A stretch of 64,000 bases of DNA, taken from positions 155,125 through 219,124 of the forward strand of contig NZ_JABWQP020000008.1 of NCBI RefSeq assembly GCF_014268505.2, in the 5' to 3' direction. Every line of letters begins with the position of its first letter. Positions within the stretch are counted from its first letter, which is position 1. Positions 6,538-14,628 of the stretch are shown piece by piece. The notes under the pieces were generated by a model, which saw nothing but the letters and a program-made list of their open reading frames with translations, had not been told where the DNA came from and did no database searches. The DNA comes from Pseudomonas khorasanensis. GTDB taxonomy: Bacteria; Pseudomonadota; Gammaproteobacteria; Pseudomonadales; Pseudomonadaceae. Both the position numbers and the translations under genes were made by a program.

Positions 6538-9384
6538 TTACAGGCTGGCAATCCGCGCGTGCTGCTCGGCCAGCTTGCCCAGGGCCTGTTCGGCCTCGGC
6601 CAGTTTGGCGCGCTCCTTCTCGATGACTTCGGCCGGGGCCTTATCGACGAAACCGGCGTTGGACAGTTTGCCGCCAACGCGCTGGACTTCGCCCTGCAGA
6701 CGCAGGATTTCCTTGTCCAGACGCGCCAGTTCCACGCCCTTGTCGATCAGGCCGGCCATCGGCACCAGCACTTCCATCTCGCCGACCAGTGCGGTGGCGG
6801 ACAGCGGCGCATCTTCCCCGGCAGCCAGAACGGTGATCGATTCCAGACGCGCCAGCTTCTTCAGCAGTGCCTCGTTCTCGGTCAGACGGCGCTGGTCTTC
6901 AGCGCTGACGTTCTTCAGGTAGATCGGTAACGGTTTGCCCGGGCCGATGTTCATCTCGCCGCGAATGTTACGCGTGCCGAGCATCAAGCCCTTGAGCCAT
7001 TCGATATCGTCCTCGGCGGCTGGATCGATGCGCTCCTCGTTAGCCACCGGCCACGGTTGCAGCATGATCGTCTTGCCCTGAGTGCCGGCCAGCGGCGCGA
7101 TGCGCTGCCAGATTTCTTCAGTGATGAACGGCATGAACGGATGCGCCAGACGCAGCGCCACTTCCAGCACGCGCACCAGCGTACGGCGAGTGCCGCGCTG
7201 ACGTTCGACCGGCGCGTTCTCGTCCCACAGCACAGGCTTGGACAATTCCAGATACCAGTCGCAGTACTGGTTCCAGATGAACTCGTACAGCGCTTGCGCG
7301 GCGAGGTCGAAACGGAACTGATCGAGTTGACGGGTCACTTCGGCTTCGGTGCGTTGCAGCTGCGAGATGATCCAGCGATCGGCCAGCGACAGCTCGTAGG
7401 CTTCACCGGTCTGGCCGCAATCTTCGCCCTTGTCCAGAACGTAGCGCGCGGCGTTCCAGATCTTGTTGCAGAAGTTGCGATAGCCTTCGACGCGGCCCAT
7501 GTCGAACTTGATGTCGCGACCGGTCGAGGCCAGCGAGCAGAAGGTGAAACGCAGGGCATCGGTGCCATAGCTGGCGATACCGTCGGCGAACTCGTCGCGG
7601 GTCTGCTTCTCGATCTTCTTCGCCAGTTTTGGCTGCATCATGCCGGAAGTGCGTTTTTGCACCAGGGCTTCCAGCTCGATACCGTCGATGATGTCCAGCG
7701 GGTCAAGGACGTTGCCCTTGGACTTGGACATTTTCTGGCCCTGGCCGTCACGCACCAGACCGTGAACGTAAACGGTCTTGAACGGAACCTGCGGGGTACC
7801 GTCCTCGTTCTTGATCAGGTGCATGGTCAACATGATCATCCGGGCAACCCAGAAGAAGATGATGTCGAAACCGGTCACCAGCACGTCGGTGGAATGGAAT
7901 TTCTTCAGGAATTCGGTCTGTTCAGGCCAGCCCAGCGTGGAGAACGTCCACAGGCCGGAGCTGAACCAGGTGTCGAGCACGTCGTTGTCCTGCAGCAGCG
8001 CAACGTCCGGCCCGAGATTGTGCCTGGCGCGCACTTCGGCTTCGTCGCGACCGACGTAGACCTTGCCCGACTCGTCGTACCAGGCCGGAATCCGGTGGCC
8101 CCACCACAGCTGACGGCTGATGCACCAGTCCTGGATGTCGCGCATCCACGAGAAGTACATGTTTTCGTACTGTTTAGGCACGAACTGGATGCGACCGTCT
8201 TCCACGGCGGCAATCGCAGGCTCGGCCAACGGCTTGGTCGACACGTACCACTGGTCGGTCAGCCACGGCTCGATAACGGTGCCGGAGCGGTCGCCTTTCG
8301 GCACTTTCAGGTTGTGATCGTCAACGCTGACCAGCAGGCCGGCGGCGTCGAATGCCGCGACGATCTGCTTGCGCGCTTCAAAACGCTCAAGACCGGCAAA
8401 CTCGGCCGGAATCACGCCGTCGATGCTGTCGTTCAGCGTGCCGTCGAGGTTGAATGCCTGCGCTGCGGACAGCACGTGGGCGTTCTTGTCGAAGATGTTC
8501 AGCAGCGGCAGGTTGTGGCGCTTGCCGACTTCGTAGTCGTTGAAATCGTGAGCCGGGGTGATTTTCACGCAGCCGGTGCCGAATTCGGGATCGCAGTAAT
8601 CGTCGGCGATGATCGGGATGCGGCGGCCAACCAGTGGCAGCTCGACAAACTGGCCGATCAGGGCTTTGTAGCGCTCATCGTTCGGGTTAACCGCGACGGC
8701 GGAATCGCCGAGCATGGTTTCCGGACGTGTGGTCGCGACGATCAGGAAATCGTTGCCTTCAGCCGTTTTGGCGCCGTCGGCCAGCGGGTATTTCAGGTTC
8801 CACAGGAAACCTTTCTCGTCATGGTTTTCCACTTCGAGGTCGGAAATCGCCGTGTGCAGTTTGGTGTCCCAGTTGACCAGGCGCTTGCCGCGGTAGATCA
8901 GGCCGTCTTCATGCAGGCGCACGAAGGCTTCCTTGACCGCTTCGGAGAGGCCGTCGTCCATGGTGAAGCGCTCGCGGCTCCAGTCGACGGACGAGCCGAG
9001 ACGGCGGATCTGACGGCTGATGTTGCCGCCGGACTGATCCTTCCACTCCCAGACTTTCTCGAGGAATTTCTCGCGGCCCAGATCGTGACGGCTCTGGCCC
9101 TGGGCTTCGAGTTGACGCTCCACCAGCATTTGCGTAGCGATACCGGCGTGGTCGGTGCCCGGCTGCCACAGGGTGTCGCGACCCTGCATGCGGCGGAAAC
9201 GGATCAGGGCGTCCATGATCGCGTTGTTGAAGCCGTGACCCATGTGCAGGCTGCCGGTGACGTTCGGCGGCGGGATCATGATGGTGTAGGAATCGCCCGC
9301 GCCTTGCGGTGCGAAGTAGTTCTCGGACTCCCAGGTCTTGTACCAGGAAGTTTCAATGGCGTGCGGCTGGTAGGTCTTATCCAT
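6538..9384 (-). CDS. valS: Valine--tRNA ligase
   Basis: 948 residues, the typical length of a class I ValRS. The HIGH motif appears as HMGH (residues 47-50, in 'NVTGSLHMGHGF'), and KMSKS lies near residue 555 ('GQKMSKSKGN'). The editing domain includes 'TTRPETMLGDSAVAV'. The last 65 residues form the C-terminal coiled coil ('LARLDKEILRLQGEVQRVGG'). The enzyme charges tRNA-Val with valine in the cytoplasm. It is downstream of pepA and holC on the same strand, with a REP pair in the gap. Confidence 0.98.
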   Translation of the reverse strand: MDKTYQPHAIETSWYKTWESENYFAPQGAGDSYTIMIPPPNVTGSLHMGHGFNNAIMDALIRFRRMQGRDTLWQPGTDHAGIATQMLVERQLEAQGQSRHDLGREKFLEKVWEWKDQSGGNISRQIRRLGSSVDWSRERFTMDDGLSEAVKEAFVRLHEDGLIYRGKRLVNWDTKLHTAISDLEVENHDEKGFLWNLKYPLADGAKTAEGNDFLIVATTRPETMLGDSAVAVNPNDERYKALIGQFVELPLVGRRIPIIADDYCDPEFGTGCVKITPAHDFNDYEVGKRHNLPLLNIFDKNAHVLSAAQAFNLDGTLNDSIDGVIPAEFAGLERFEARKQIVAAFDAAGLLVSVDDHNLKVPKGDRSGTVIEPWLTDQWYVSTKPLAEPAIAAVEDGRIQFVPKQYENMYFSWMRDIQDWCISRQLWWGHRIPAWYDESGKVYVGRDEAEVRARHNLGPDVALLQDNDVLDTWFSSGLWTFSTLGWPEQTEFLKKFHSTDVLVTGFDIIFFWVARMIMLTMHLIKNEDGTPQVPFKTVYVHGLVRDGQGQKMSKSKGNVLDPLDIIDGIELEALVQKRTSGMMQPKLAKKIEKQTRDEFADGIASYGTDALRFTFCSLASTGRDIKFDMGRVEGYRNFCNKIWNAARYVLDKGEDCGQTGEAYELSLADRWIISQLQRTEAEVTRQLDQFRFDLAAQALYEFIWNQYCDWYLELSKPVLWDENAPVERQRGTRRTLVRVLEVALRLAHPFMPFITEEIWQRIAPLAGTQGKTIMLQPWPVANEERIDPAAEDDIEWLKGLMLGTRNIRGEMNIGPGKPLPIYLKNVSAEDQRRLTENEALLKKLARLESITVLAAGEDAPLSATALVGEMEVLVPMAGLIDKGVELARLDKEILRLQGEVQRVGGKLSNAGFVDKAPAEVIEKERAKLAEAEQALGKLAEQHARIASL

Positions 9385-9509
9385 GCGCGGCGGGACCCTA
9401 TAGGCATTTATTCAGGAAAAGCCGGCAAGTATAGCGGGGCAGGGGGCCGAGGGCGAGCGGGGGAGGACAATGCGTCGATCAGTCTTACGGTTCGACGATT
9501 TCCCTGAAG

Positions 9510-9590
9510 GAGGGGCCGCAGGCTGCGATCTTTTGATCCTGTTTTTTAAAACCAAAGTCAAAAGATCGCAGCCTGCGGAAGCTCCTACAG
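9510..9590. repeat. Inverted REP pair (GCTGCGATCTTTT family)
   Basis: GGCTGCGATCTTTTGATC at about 9520-9538 is mirrored by GTCAAAAGATCGCAGCC at 9567-9583. The pair sits between the holC-linked gene and valS, two genes on the same strand. Confidence 0.85.
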
Positions 9591-9601
9591 GGGATCGGGG
9601 G

Positions 9602-9985
9602 TTATTCGTATTGGCCGAGGAGCCGCTCCATCCTTGCATCGAGGCGGCGCTTGATTTCGGTTTCGATGTGCGGTGCGAAGTCGTCGATGACGTCCTGCAG
9701 GATCAGTTGCGCGGCGGCGCGCAGTTCGCTGTCCAGATGCAATAGGGCGTCCGGGCCTTTATCCACAGGCGCAACAGCGGCTGGGGGAGGTGCGGGCTGC
9801 GGTTCGACAGTGGATGGCTCGGCGCCAACCGAATCGAACAGCATGGGAATCTGTTCCTGCTCAGTGTCGTCGACCGTATCGGTCAGCAGCGGCGGTTGCA
9901 GGTTGTCGTCGCCGAGCAACTGGCGGATCGATTCGAGATCGTCCAGCAGGTGTGCGGACTTTTGTTGCGGTTTCGGCGTGTCCAT
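9602..9985 (-). CDS. Unknown acidic protein encoded between holC and valS
   Basis: 127 residues. The N-terminal half is acidic and low in complexity ('LLDDLESIRQLLGDDN', then a Pro/Ala-rich linker at about 58-80). The C-terminal 45 residues look helical ('LRAAAQLILQDVIDDFAP', then 'IETEIKRRLDARMERLLG'). Pseudomonas genomes carry such a gene in the same place and it is sometimes labelled a polymerase III chi subunit. It has no similarity to HolC that I can see, so I do not adopt that name. It starts 8 bp after the holC stop, which implies co-translation. Confidence 0.8.
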   Translation of the reverse strand: MDTPKPQQKSAHLLDDLESIRQLLGDDNLQPPLLTDTVDDTEQEQIPMLFDSVGAEPSTVEPQPAPPPAAVAPVDKGPDALLHLDSELRAAAQLILQDVIDDFAPHIETEIKRRLDARMERLLGQYE

Positions 9986-9993
9986 TGGCGTGC

Positions 9994-10422
9994 TCAGAGT
10001 CGCTGTAAACGGTGGTCTTGCAGAGGATAGCCCTGTTCGCGGTAGAAACGGAAACTCTCCCGCGCGGCGGCTCGAATCGTCGGATCTTCCACCACAACTT
10101 CCGCCACTCGGGCAAATTTGCTGGCGAAGGCCGGGACTTTCAGGTCGAGATTGACCAGCAGATCCTGATGCTGACCGCAGTCATCGCCCAGTCCCAGCAC
10201 AATCAACCCCTCGGGTTCGCTGTCGGCAGGACCGTGGGGTACGAAGCTTTCACCTTTGAAGGCCCACAGGCGTGCATCCAGATCTTCGCGTTGAGCGGCA
10301 TCGCTGCAGTGCAGGTAGATGCGATGGCCCATGCGCCAGGCCTTTTCGGTGAGCTTGCAGGCAAAATCCAGCCGCGCCGACGGATCGGCACTGGGCAGGA
10401 TATAGAAGTCGACTTTGGTCAT
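9994..10422 (-). CDS. holC: DNA polymerase III chi subunit
   Basis: 142 residues, normal for HolC. The start 'MTKVDFYILPSADPSARLDFACKLTEKA' is split by recognisable family positions: 'VDFYIL', 'ACKLTEKAWRMGHRIYLHC' and 'LDARLWAFKGESFVPHG'. Chi links the clamp loader, through psi, to SSB at the replication fork. It lies 60 bp downstream of pepA on the same strand, the usual gammaproteobacterial order pepA-holC-valS. Confidence 0.95.
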   Translation of the reverse strand: MTKVDFYILPSADPSARLDFACKLTEKAWRMGHRIYLHCSDAAQREDLDARLWAFKGESFVPHGPADSEPEGLIVLGLGDDCGQHQDLLVNLDLKVPAFASKFARVAEVVVEDPTIRAAARESFRFYREQGYPLQDHRLQRL

Positions 10423-10482
10423 TGCGGTTCCAGAACGAACGGCGGCGTCACCGTGAAATGACGCCGCCGGCCGTCATCGGTT

Positions 10483-11973
10483 TCAGGCTTTAGCGCGATC
10501 GAGCAAGTATTGGGTCAGCAACGGTACCGGACGGCCGGTTGCGCCTTTGTCCTTACCGCCGCTGGTCCACGCGGTGCCTGCGATGTCCAGGTGCGCCCAG
10601 TTGAGGTTCTTGGTGAAGCGCGACAGGAAGCACGCGGCGGTGATGGTGCCGGCCTTTGGCCCGCCGATGTTCGCGATGTCGGCGAACGGGCTGTCCAGTT
10701 GTTCTTGATATTCGTCGAACAGCGGCAGCTGCCAGGCACGGTCGTCGGCGGCTTTGCCGGCGCTGAGCAGTTGGTCGATCAGTTCGTCGTTATTGCCCAG
10801 CAGGCCCGACGTGTGAGCGCCCAGTGCCACGACGCAAGCGCCGGTCAGCGTGGCGATATCGATCACCGCTTGCGGCTTGAAACGCTCGGCGTAAGTCAGC
10901 GCGTCGCACAGCACCAGACGGCCTTCGGCGTCGGTGTTGAGGATTTCCACGGTCTGGCCGCTCATGGTGGTGACGATGTCGCCAGGACGCGAAGCGTTGC
11001 CGCTCGGCATGTTTTCCGCGCAGGCAAGGATGCACACAAGATTGATTGGCAGCTTCAGCTCAAGCACCGCACGCAAAGTGCCGAACACGCTCGCGGCACC
11101 GCCCATGTCGTACTTCATTTCATCCATGCCGGCGCCCGGCTTGAGGCTGATGCCGCCGGTGTCGAAGGTGATGCCCTTGCCGACCAGTGCGTACGGCTTT
11201 TCGGATTTCTTGCCGCCGTTGTACTGCATGACGATCAGGCGTGGCGGTTGCGCGCTGCCCTGGCCAACGGCGTAGAAAGACCCCATGCCCAAGGATTTGA
11301 TCTTCTTCTCGTCGAGCACTTCGACTTTAAGATCCTTGAATTCCTTGCCCAGGTTCTTGGCTTGTTCGCCCATGAACGTCGGGTGGCAGATGTTCGGCGG
11401 CAGGTTGCCAAGGTCGCGGGTGAACGCCATGCCGTTGGCGATCGCCGTGGCGTGGTTCACGGCGCGTTGCACTTCGGCCTGCGCAGCTTTGATAGTGACG
11501 AGGGTGATTTTCTTCAGCGCACGCGGCTCGGCTTTCTGGCTCTTGAACTGGTCAAAGGTGTAGCCGCCGTCGACCAGCGTTTCAGCCAGCAGACGGGTTT
11601 TGCCGTAGCTGTCGCGTCCCTTGACGATCACGTCGTCGAGCGCCAGCACGGCGTCAGTGCCGCCCAGACCTTTAAGGGTATTGAGGATGCCGGCGACAGT
11701 TTTGCGGAACGGACGGTCGCCCAGTTCTTCGTCCTTGCCCACGCCGACCAACAGCACGCGTTCGGCTTTCAGATTCGGCAGGCTGTGCAACAGCAGGCTC
11801 TGACCGACCTTGCCGGCCAGGTCGCCACGCTTGAGTACGGCGCTGATCGCACCGCCGCTCAGCTCGTCGACCAGTCTGGCGGCGACACCGAGTTTGCGGC
11901 CTTCGCCGACGGCAACCACCAGGGTGGCGGTTTTCAACGTTTCTGGGCTAACGCTTTTTACAACCAGTTCCAT
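10483..11973 (-). CDS. pepA: Leucyl (cytosol) aminopeptidase
   Basis: 496 residues, family M17. The N-terminal macro-like domain covers about 1-165. The catalytic domain has the metal ligands in 'VGKGITFDTGG' (about residue 267) and in the family signature NTDAEGRL (about residue 349). PepA removes N-terminal residues from peptides as a hexamer. In enterobacteria and Pseudomonas it also binds DNA in regulation and recombination. It is divergent from lptF across about 300 bp, a conserved arrangement. Confidence 0.97.
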   Translation of the reverse strand: MELVVKSVSPETLKTATLVVAVGEGRKLGVAARLVDELSGGAISAVLKRGDLAGKVGQSLLLHSLPNLKAERVLLVGVGKDEELGDRPFRKTVAGILNTLKGLGGTDAVLALDDVIVKGRDSYGKTRLLAETLVDGGYTFDQFKSQKAEPRALKKITLVTIKAAQAEVQRAVNHATAIANGMAFTRDLGNLPPNICHPTFMGEQAKNLGKEFKDLKVEVLDEKKIKSLGMGSFYAVGQGSAQPPRLIVMQYNGGKKSEKPYALVGKGITFDTGGISLKPGAGMDEMKYDMGGAASVFGTLRAVLELKLPINLVCILACAENMPSGNASRPGDIVTTMSGQTVEILNTDAEGRLVLCDALTYAERFKPQAVIDIATLTGACVVALGAHTSGLLGNNDELIDQLLSAGKAADDRAWQLPLFDEYQEQLDSPFADIANIGGPKAGTITAACFLSRFTKNLNWAHLDIAGTAWTSGGKDKGATGRPVPLLTQYLLDRAKA

Positions 11974-12279
11974 GTCCGGATCCCTGAATGAATGGTCAAC
12001 ACGCAGGCGTTCGACGGTTCGCAGTCGCCTGCTTTATAGATAGAAGAGGCGCAGGCCAAAGCCTGCGACAAGGGCCGCAGTTTGAACCTCGCTCCCCGCG
12101 CCTGACAACCCTCGGTTATGCGATCGGCAAAGGATTACAGAGATGGATGAGTGTGCGCAGTGACAGGCGCACACAATCACAGGATAATGCCGCATCTTTT
12201 TCGGCGGCTCTGCGTAGCGGGCCGGTCGATGTGTTTGCTTGTTTGGCCGCCTTAGCCTGACAACCCTGGAGTGTCTGGT
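11974..12279. other. Divergent pepA/lptF intergenic region
   Basis: About 300 bp that must hold the promoters of pepA and of the essential lptFG operon. I see no gene, no clear hairpin and no strong consensus promoter. A GGAG at 12268-12271 serves lptF. Confidence 0.5.
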
Positions 12280-13401
12280 TTGATCGTCTTCCGTTATCTG
12301 TCCCGCGAAGTCCTGTTGACCCTCAGCGCCGTAAGTGCCGTGCTGCTGGTCATCATCATGAGCGGTCGCTTCATCAAATACCTGGCGCAGGCTGCGGCCG
12401 GCCAGCTTGATCCGGGCTCGCTGTTCCTGATCATGGGCTTTCGTCTGCCGGGTTTCCTGCAGCTGATTCTGCCGCTGGGCCTGTTCCTCGGTATCCTGCT
12501 GGCTTACGGCCGCCTGTATCTCGAAAGCGAGATGACCGTGCTGTCGGCCACCGGCATGAGCCAGCAGAAGCTCTTTCGCATGACCCTGTTTCCGGCAACG
12601 CTGGTCGCGCTGGTGGTGGCCTGGCTGAGCCTGGGCCTAGCTCCGCAGGGCGCCAACCAGTTCCAGTTGCTGCTGAACAAGCAGGACGCGCTGACCGAAT
12701 TCGATACGCTTGAGCCGGGACGTTTCCAGGCGCTGCGTGACGGTACGCGGGTGACTTACACCGAAACCCTGACGGACGATCGAGTCAATCTCGGCGGCGT
12801 CTTCATTTCGCAGAAAAACCTCGGCGCCGATCAAAAAGATCGCGGGATTTCCGTGTTGGTGGCCGAGTCTGGCCGCCAGGAAATACGCCCCGACGGCAAT
12901 CGCTACCTGATTCTCGACAACGGCTACCGCTATGACGGAAGCCCGGGACAGGCGGATTACCGTGCCATCCACTACGAAACGTATGGCGTGCTGCTGCCCA
13001 AGCCGGACGTCAGCGAAGAAGTCACCGACCGCGACGCGATGCCGACTTCGTCCTTGTGGGGCAGTGATGACATCCGTTCGAGAACCGAGCTCCAATGGCG
13101 CATGTCCCTGCCGTTGCTGGTCTTCATCGTGACCCTGATGGCGGTGCCGCTGTCGCGGGTGAATCCGCGTCAGGGGCGTTTCCTCAAGCTGCTGCCGGCG
13201 ATTCTTCTTTATATGGCTTACCTGACCATCCTGATTGCCGCGCGCGGCGCCCTTGAAAAAGGCAAGATCCCGCCGGCCCTGGGCTTGTGGTGGGTGCATG
13301 CGATCTTCCTGATCATCGGCCTCGGCCTGCTGTACTGGGAGCCGTTGCGTCTGAAGATGGCCAGCCGTCGTTCCGCCGCGCTGGAGGTGGCCCGTGGTTA
13401 A
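12280..13401 (+). CDS. lptF: LPS export ABC transporter permease LptF
   Basis: 373 residues of the YjgP/YjgQ family. Three N-terminal membrane helices (about 10-115) and three C-terminal helices (about 265-360) flank a periplasmic beta-jellyroll ('GRFQALRDGTRVTYTE'). LptF forms the LptB2FG complex with LptG, which extracts LPS from the inner membrane. The TTG at 12280 is preferred because GGAG at 12268-12271 is eight bases upstream. A GTG at 12271 in the same frame overlaps that GGAG. The gene overlaps lptG by 8 bp. Confidence 0.95.
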   Translation: MIVFRYLSREVLLTLSAVSAVLLVIIMSGRFIKYLAQAAAGQLDPGSLFLIMGFRLPGFLQLILPLGLFLGILLAYGRLYLESEMTVLSATGMSQQKLFRMTLFPATLVALVVAWLSLGLAPQGANQFQLLLNKQDALTEFDTLEPGRFQALRDGTRVTYTETLTDDRVNLGGVFISQKNLGADQKDRGISVLVAESGRQEIRPDGNRYLILDNGYRYDGSPGQADYRAIHYETYGVLLPKPDVSEEVTDRDAMPTSSLWGSDDIRSRTELQWRMSLPLLVFIVTLMAVPLSRVNPRQGRFLKLLPAILLYMAYLTILIAARGALEKGKIPPALGLWWVHAIFLIIGLGLLYWEPLRLKMASRRSAALEVARG

Positions 13402-14455
13402 ACTCGACCGCTACATCGGCAGCAGCGTGTTCATGGCAATCATCGCCGTGCTGGCGATCATCCTCGGTCTGGCGACCCTGTTTGCCTTCATCGATGAAAT
13501 GGGCGACGTCAGCGACACCTATACCCTGGTTGATGTGCTCGGTTTTGTAGTGCTGACCGCGCCGCGCCGTCTCTACGAGATGTTGCCGATGGCGGCATTG
13601 ATTGGCTGTCTGATCGGCCTCGGCAGTCTGGCCAGCAGCAGTGAACTGACCGTCATGCGCGCTGCGGGTGTTTCGATCGGCCGTATCGTCTGGGCCGTCA
13701 TGAAACCGATGTTGGTGCTGATGCTGGCAGGCGTGCTGATCGGCGAATACGTCGCACCAGCCACCGAAAGCATGGCCCAGGCCAACCGCTCGCTGGCCCA
13801 AGGCAGCGGCGATGCGCAAAGCGCCAAGCACGGCATGTGGCACCGCCAGGGTGAGGAATTCATTCACATCAACGCCGTTCAGCCAAACGGTCTGTTGTAC
13901 GGCGTGACGCGCTATCACTTCGATAAAGAGCGCCATCTGCTCAGCTCCAGCTTCGCCAAAAAAGCGGAGTTCGACGTTGATCACTGGCAGCTCAGCGAGG
14001 TGTCCACCACGCTGTTCAAAGAGCGCAGCACCGAAGTGGTGAATACGCCGACCGAACGCTGGGACGTATCGCTGAGCCCGCAACTTTTGAGTACCGTGGT
14101 CATGGCGCCGGAATCGCTGTCGATCAGCGGTTTGTGGGGTTATATCCACTATCTGGCCGATCAGGGCCTGAGCAACGGTCGTTACTGGCTGGCCTTTTGG
14201 GTCAAGGTGTTGCAGCCGCTGGTGACCGCGGCGCTGGTGCTGATGGCCATCTCGTTCATCTTCGGTCCGTTACGTTCGGTGACCCTGGGGCAGCGTGTCT
14301 TCACCGGTGTGCTGGTGGGCTTTACCTTCCGCATCGTCCAGGATCTGCTTGGCCCGTCGAGCCTGATGTTCGGTTTCTCGCCACTCTTCGCGGTGCTGGT
14401 CCCTGCCGCAGTCTGTGCGCTGGCGGGTGTCTGGTTGCTCAGGCGAGCGGGTTGA
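13394..14455 (+). CDS. lptG: LPS export ABC transporter permease LptG
   Basis: 353 residues, paralogous to LptF. It starts 'VKLDRYIGSSVFMAI', with three N-terminal helices to about residue 120, a periplasmic domain ('QGEEFIHINAVQPNGLLYG') and three C-terminal helices ending 'VCALAGVWLLRRAG'. It is the second membrane half of LptB2FG. The GTG start lies within the end of lptF, so translation is coupled. A terminator follows within 40 bp, so lptFG is a two-gene operon here. Confidence 0.95.
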   Translation: MVKLDRYIGSSVFMAIIAVLAIILGLATLFAFIDEMGDVSDTYTLVDVLGFVVLTAPRRLYEMLPMAALIGCLIGLGSLASSSELTVMRAAGVSIGRIVWAVMKPMLVLMLAGVLIGEYVAPATESMAQANRSLAQGSGDAQSAKHGMWHRQGEEFIHINAVQPNGLLYGVTRYHFDKERHLLSSSFAKKAEFDVDHWQLSEVSTTLFKERSTEVVNTPTERWDVSLSPQLLSTVVMAPESLSISGLWGYIHYLADQGLSNGRYWLAFWVKVLQPLVTAALVLMAISFIFGPLRSVTLGQRVFTGVLVGFTFRIVQDLLGPSSLMFGFSPLFAVLVPAAVCALAGVWLLRRAG

Positions 14456-14487
14456 TGAACAAGCTTTCATCCAGCGCTTGAACCCTG

Positions 14488-14520
14488 AAAACGCCTCGGT
14501 CGACAGATCGGGGCGTTTTT
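14488..14520 (+). terminator. Terminator of lptFG
   Basis: AAAACGCC pairs with GGGGCGTTTT around a 15-base loop, followed by T residues, 33 bp after the lptG stop. Confidence 0.85.
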
Positions 14521-14546
14521 GCATGCAATCCGGGTGACAGGCGAAC

Positions 14547-14576
14547 GTGACGCTTGCGCCGTGTATCAGGTACAAT
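14547..14576 (+). promoter_or_regulatory. Possible sigma-70 promoter of lepA
   Basis: GTGACG (14547-14552) and TACAAT (14571-14576) are separated by 18 bases and lie 52 bp upstream of the lepA GTG. The -10 is good and the -35 is only fair. Confidence 0.4.
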
Positions 14577-14628
14577 TCCCGGCTATTTTTCGGCGGGCCA
14601 AGCCTGCAGCCTTTTTGAGTGTTGATCC

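Noticed and set aside
7057..9507. 816-codon open frame antisense to valS
   Set aside because: Shadow of valS caused by third-position GC bias. No ribosome site or recognisable domain.
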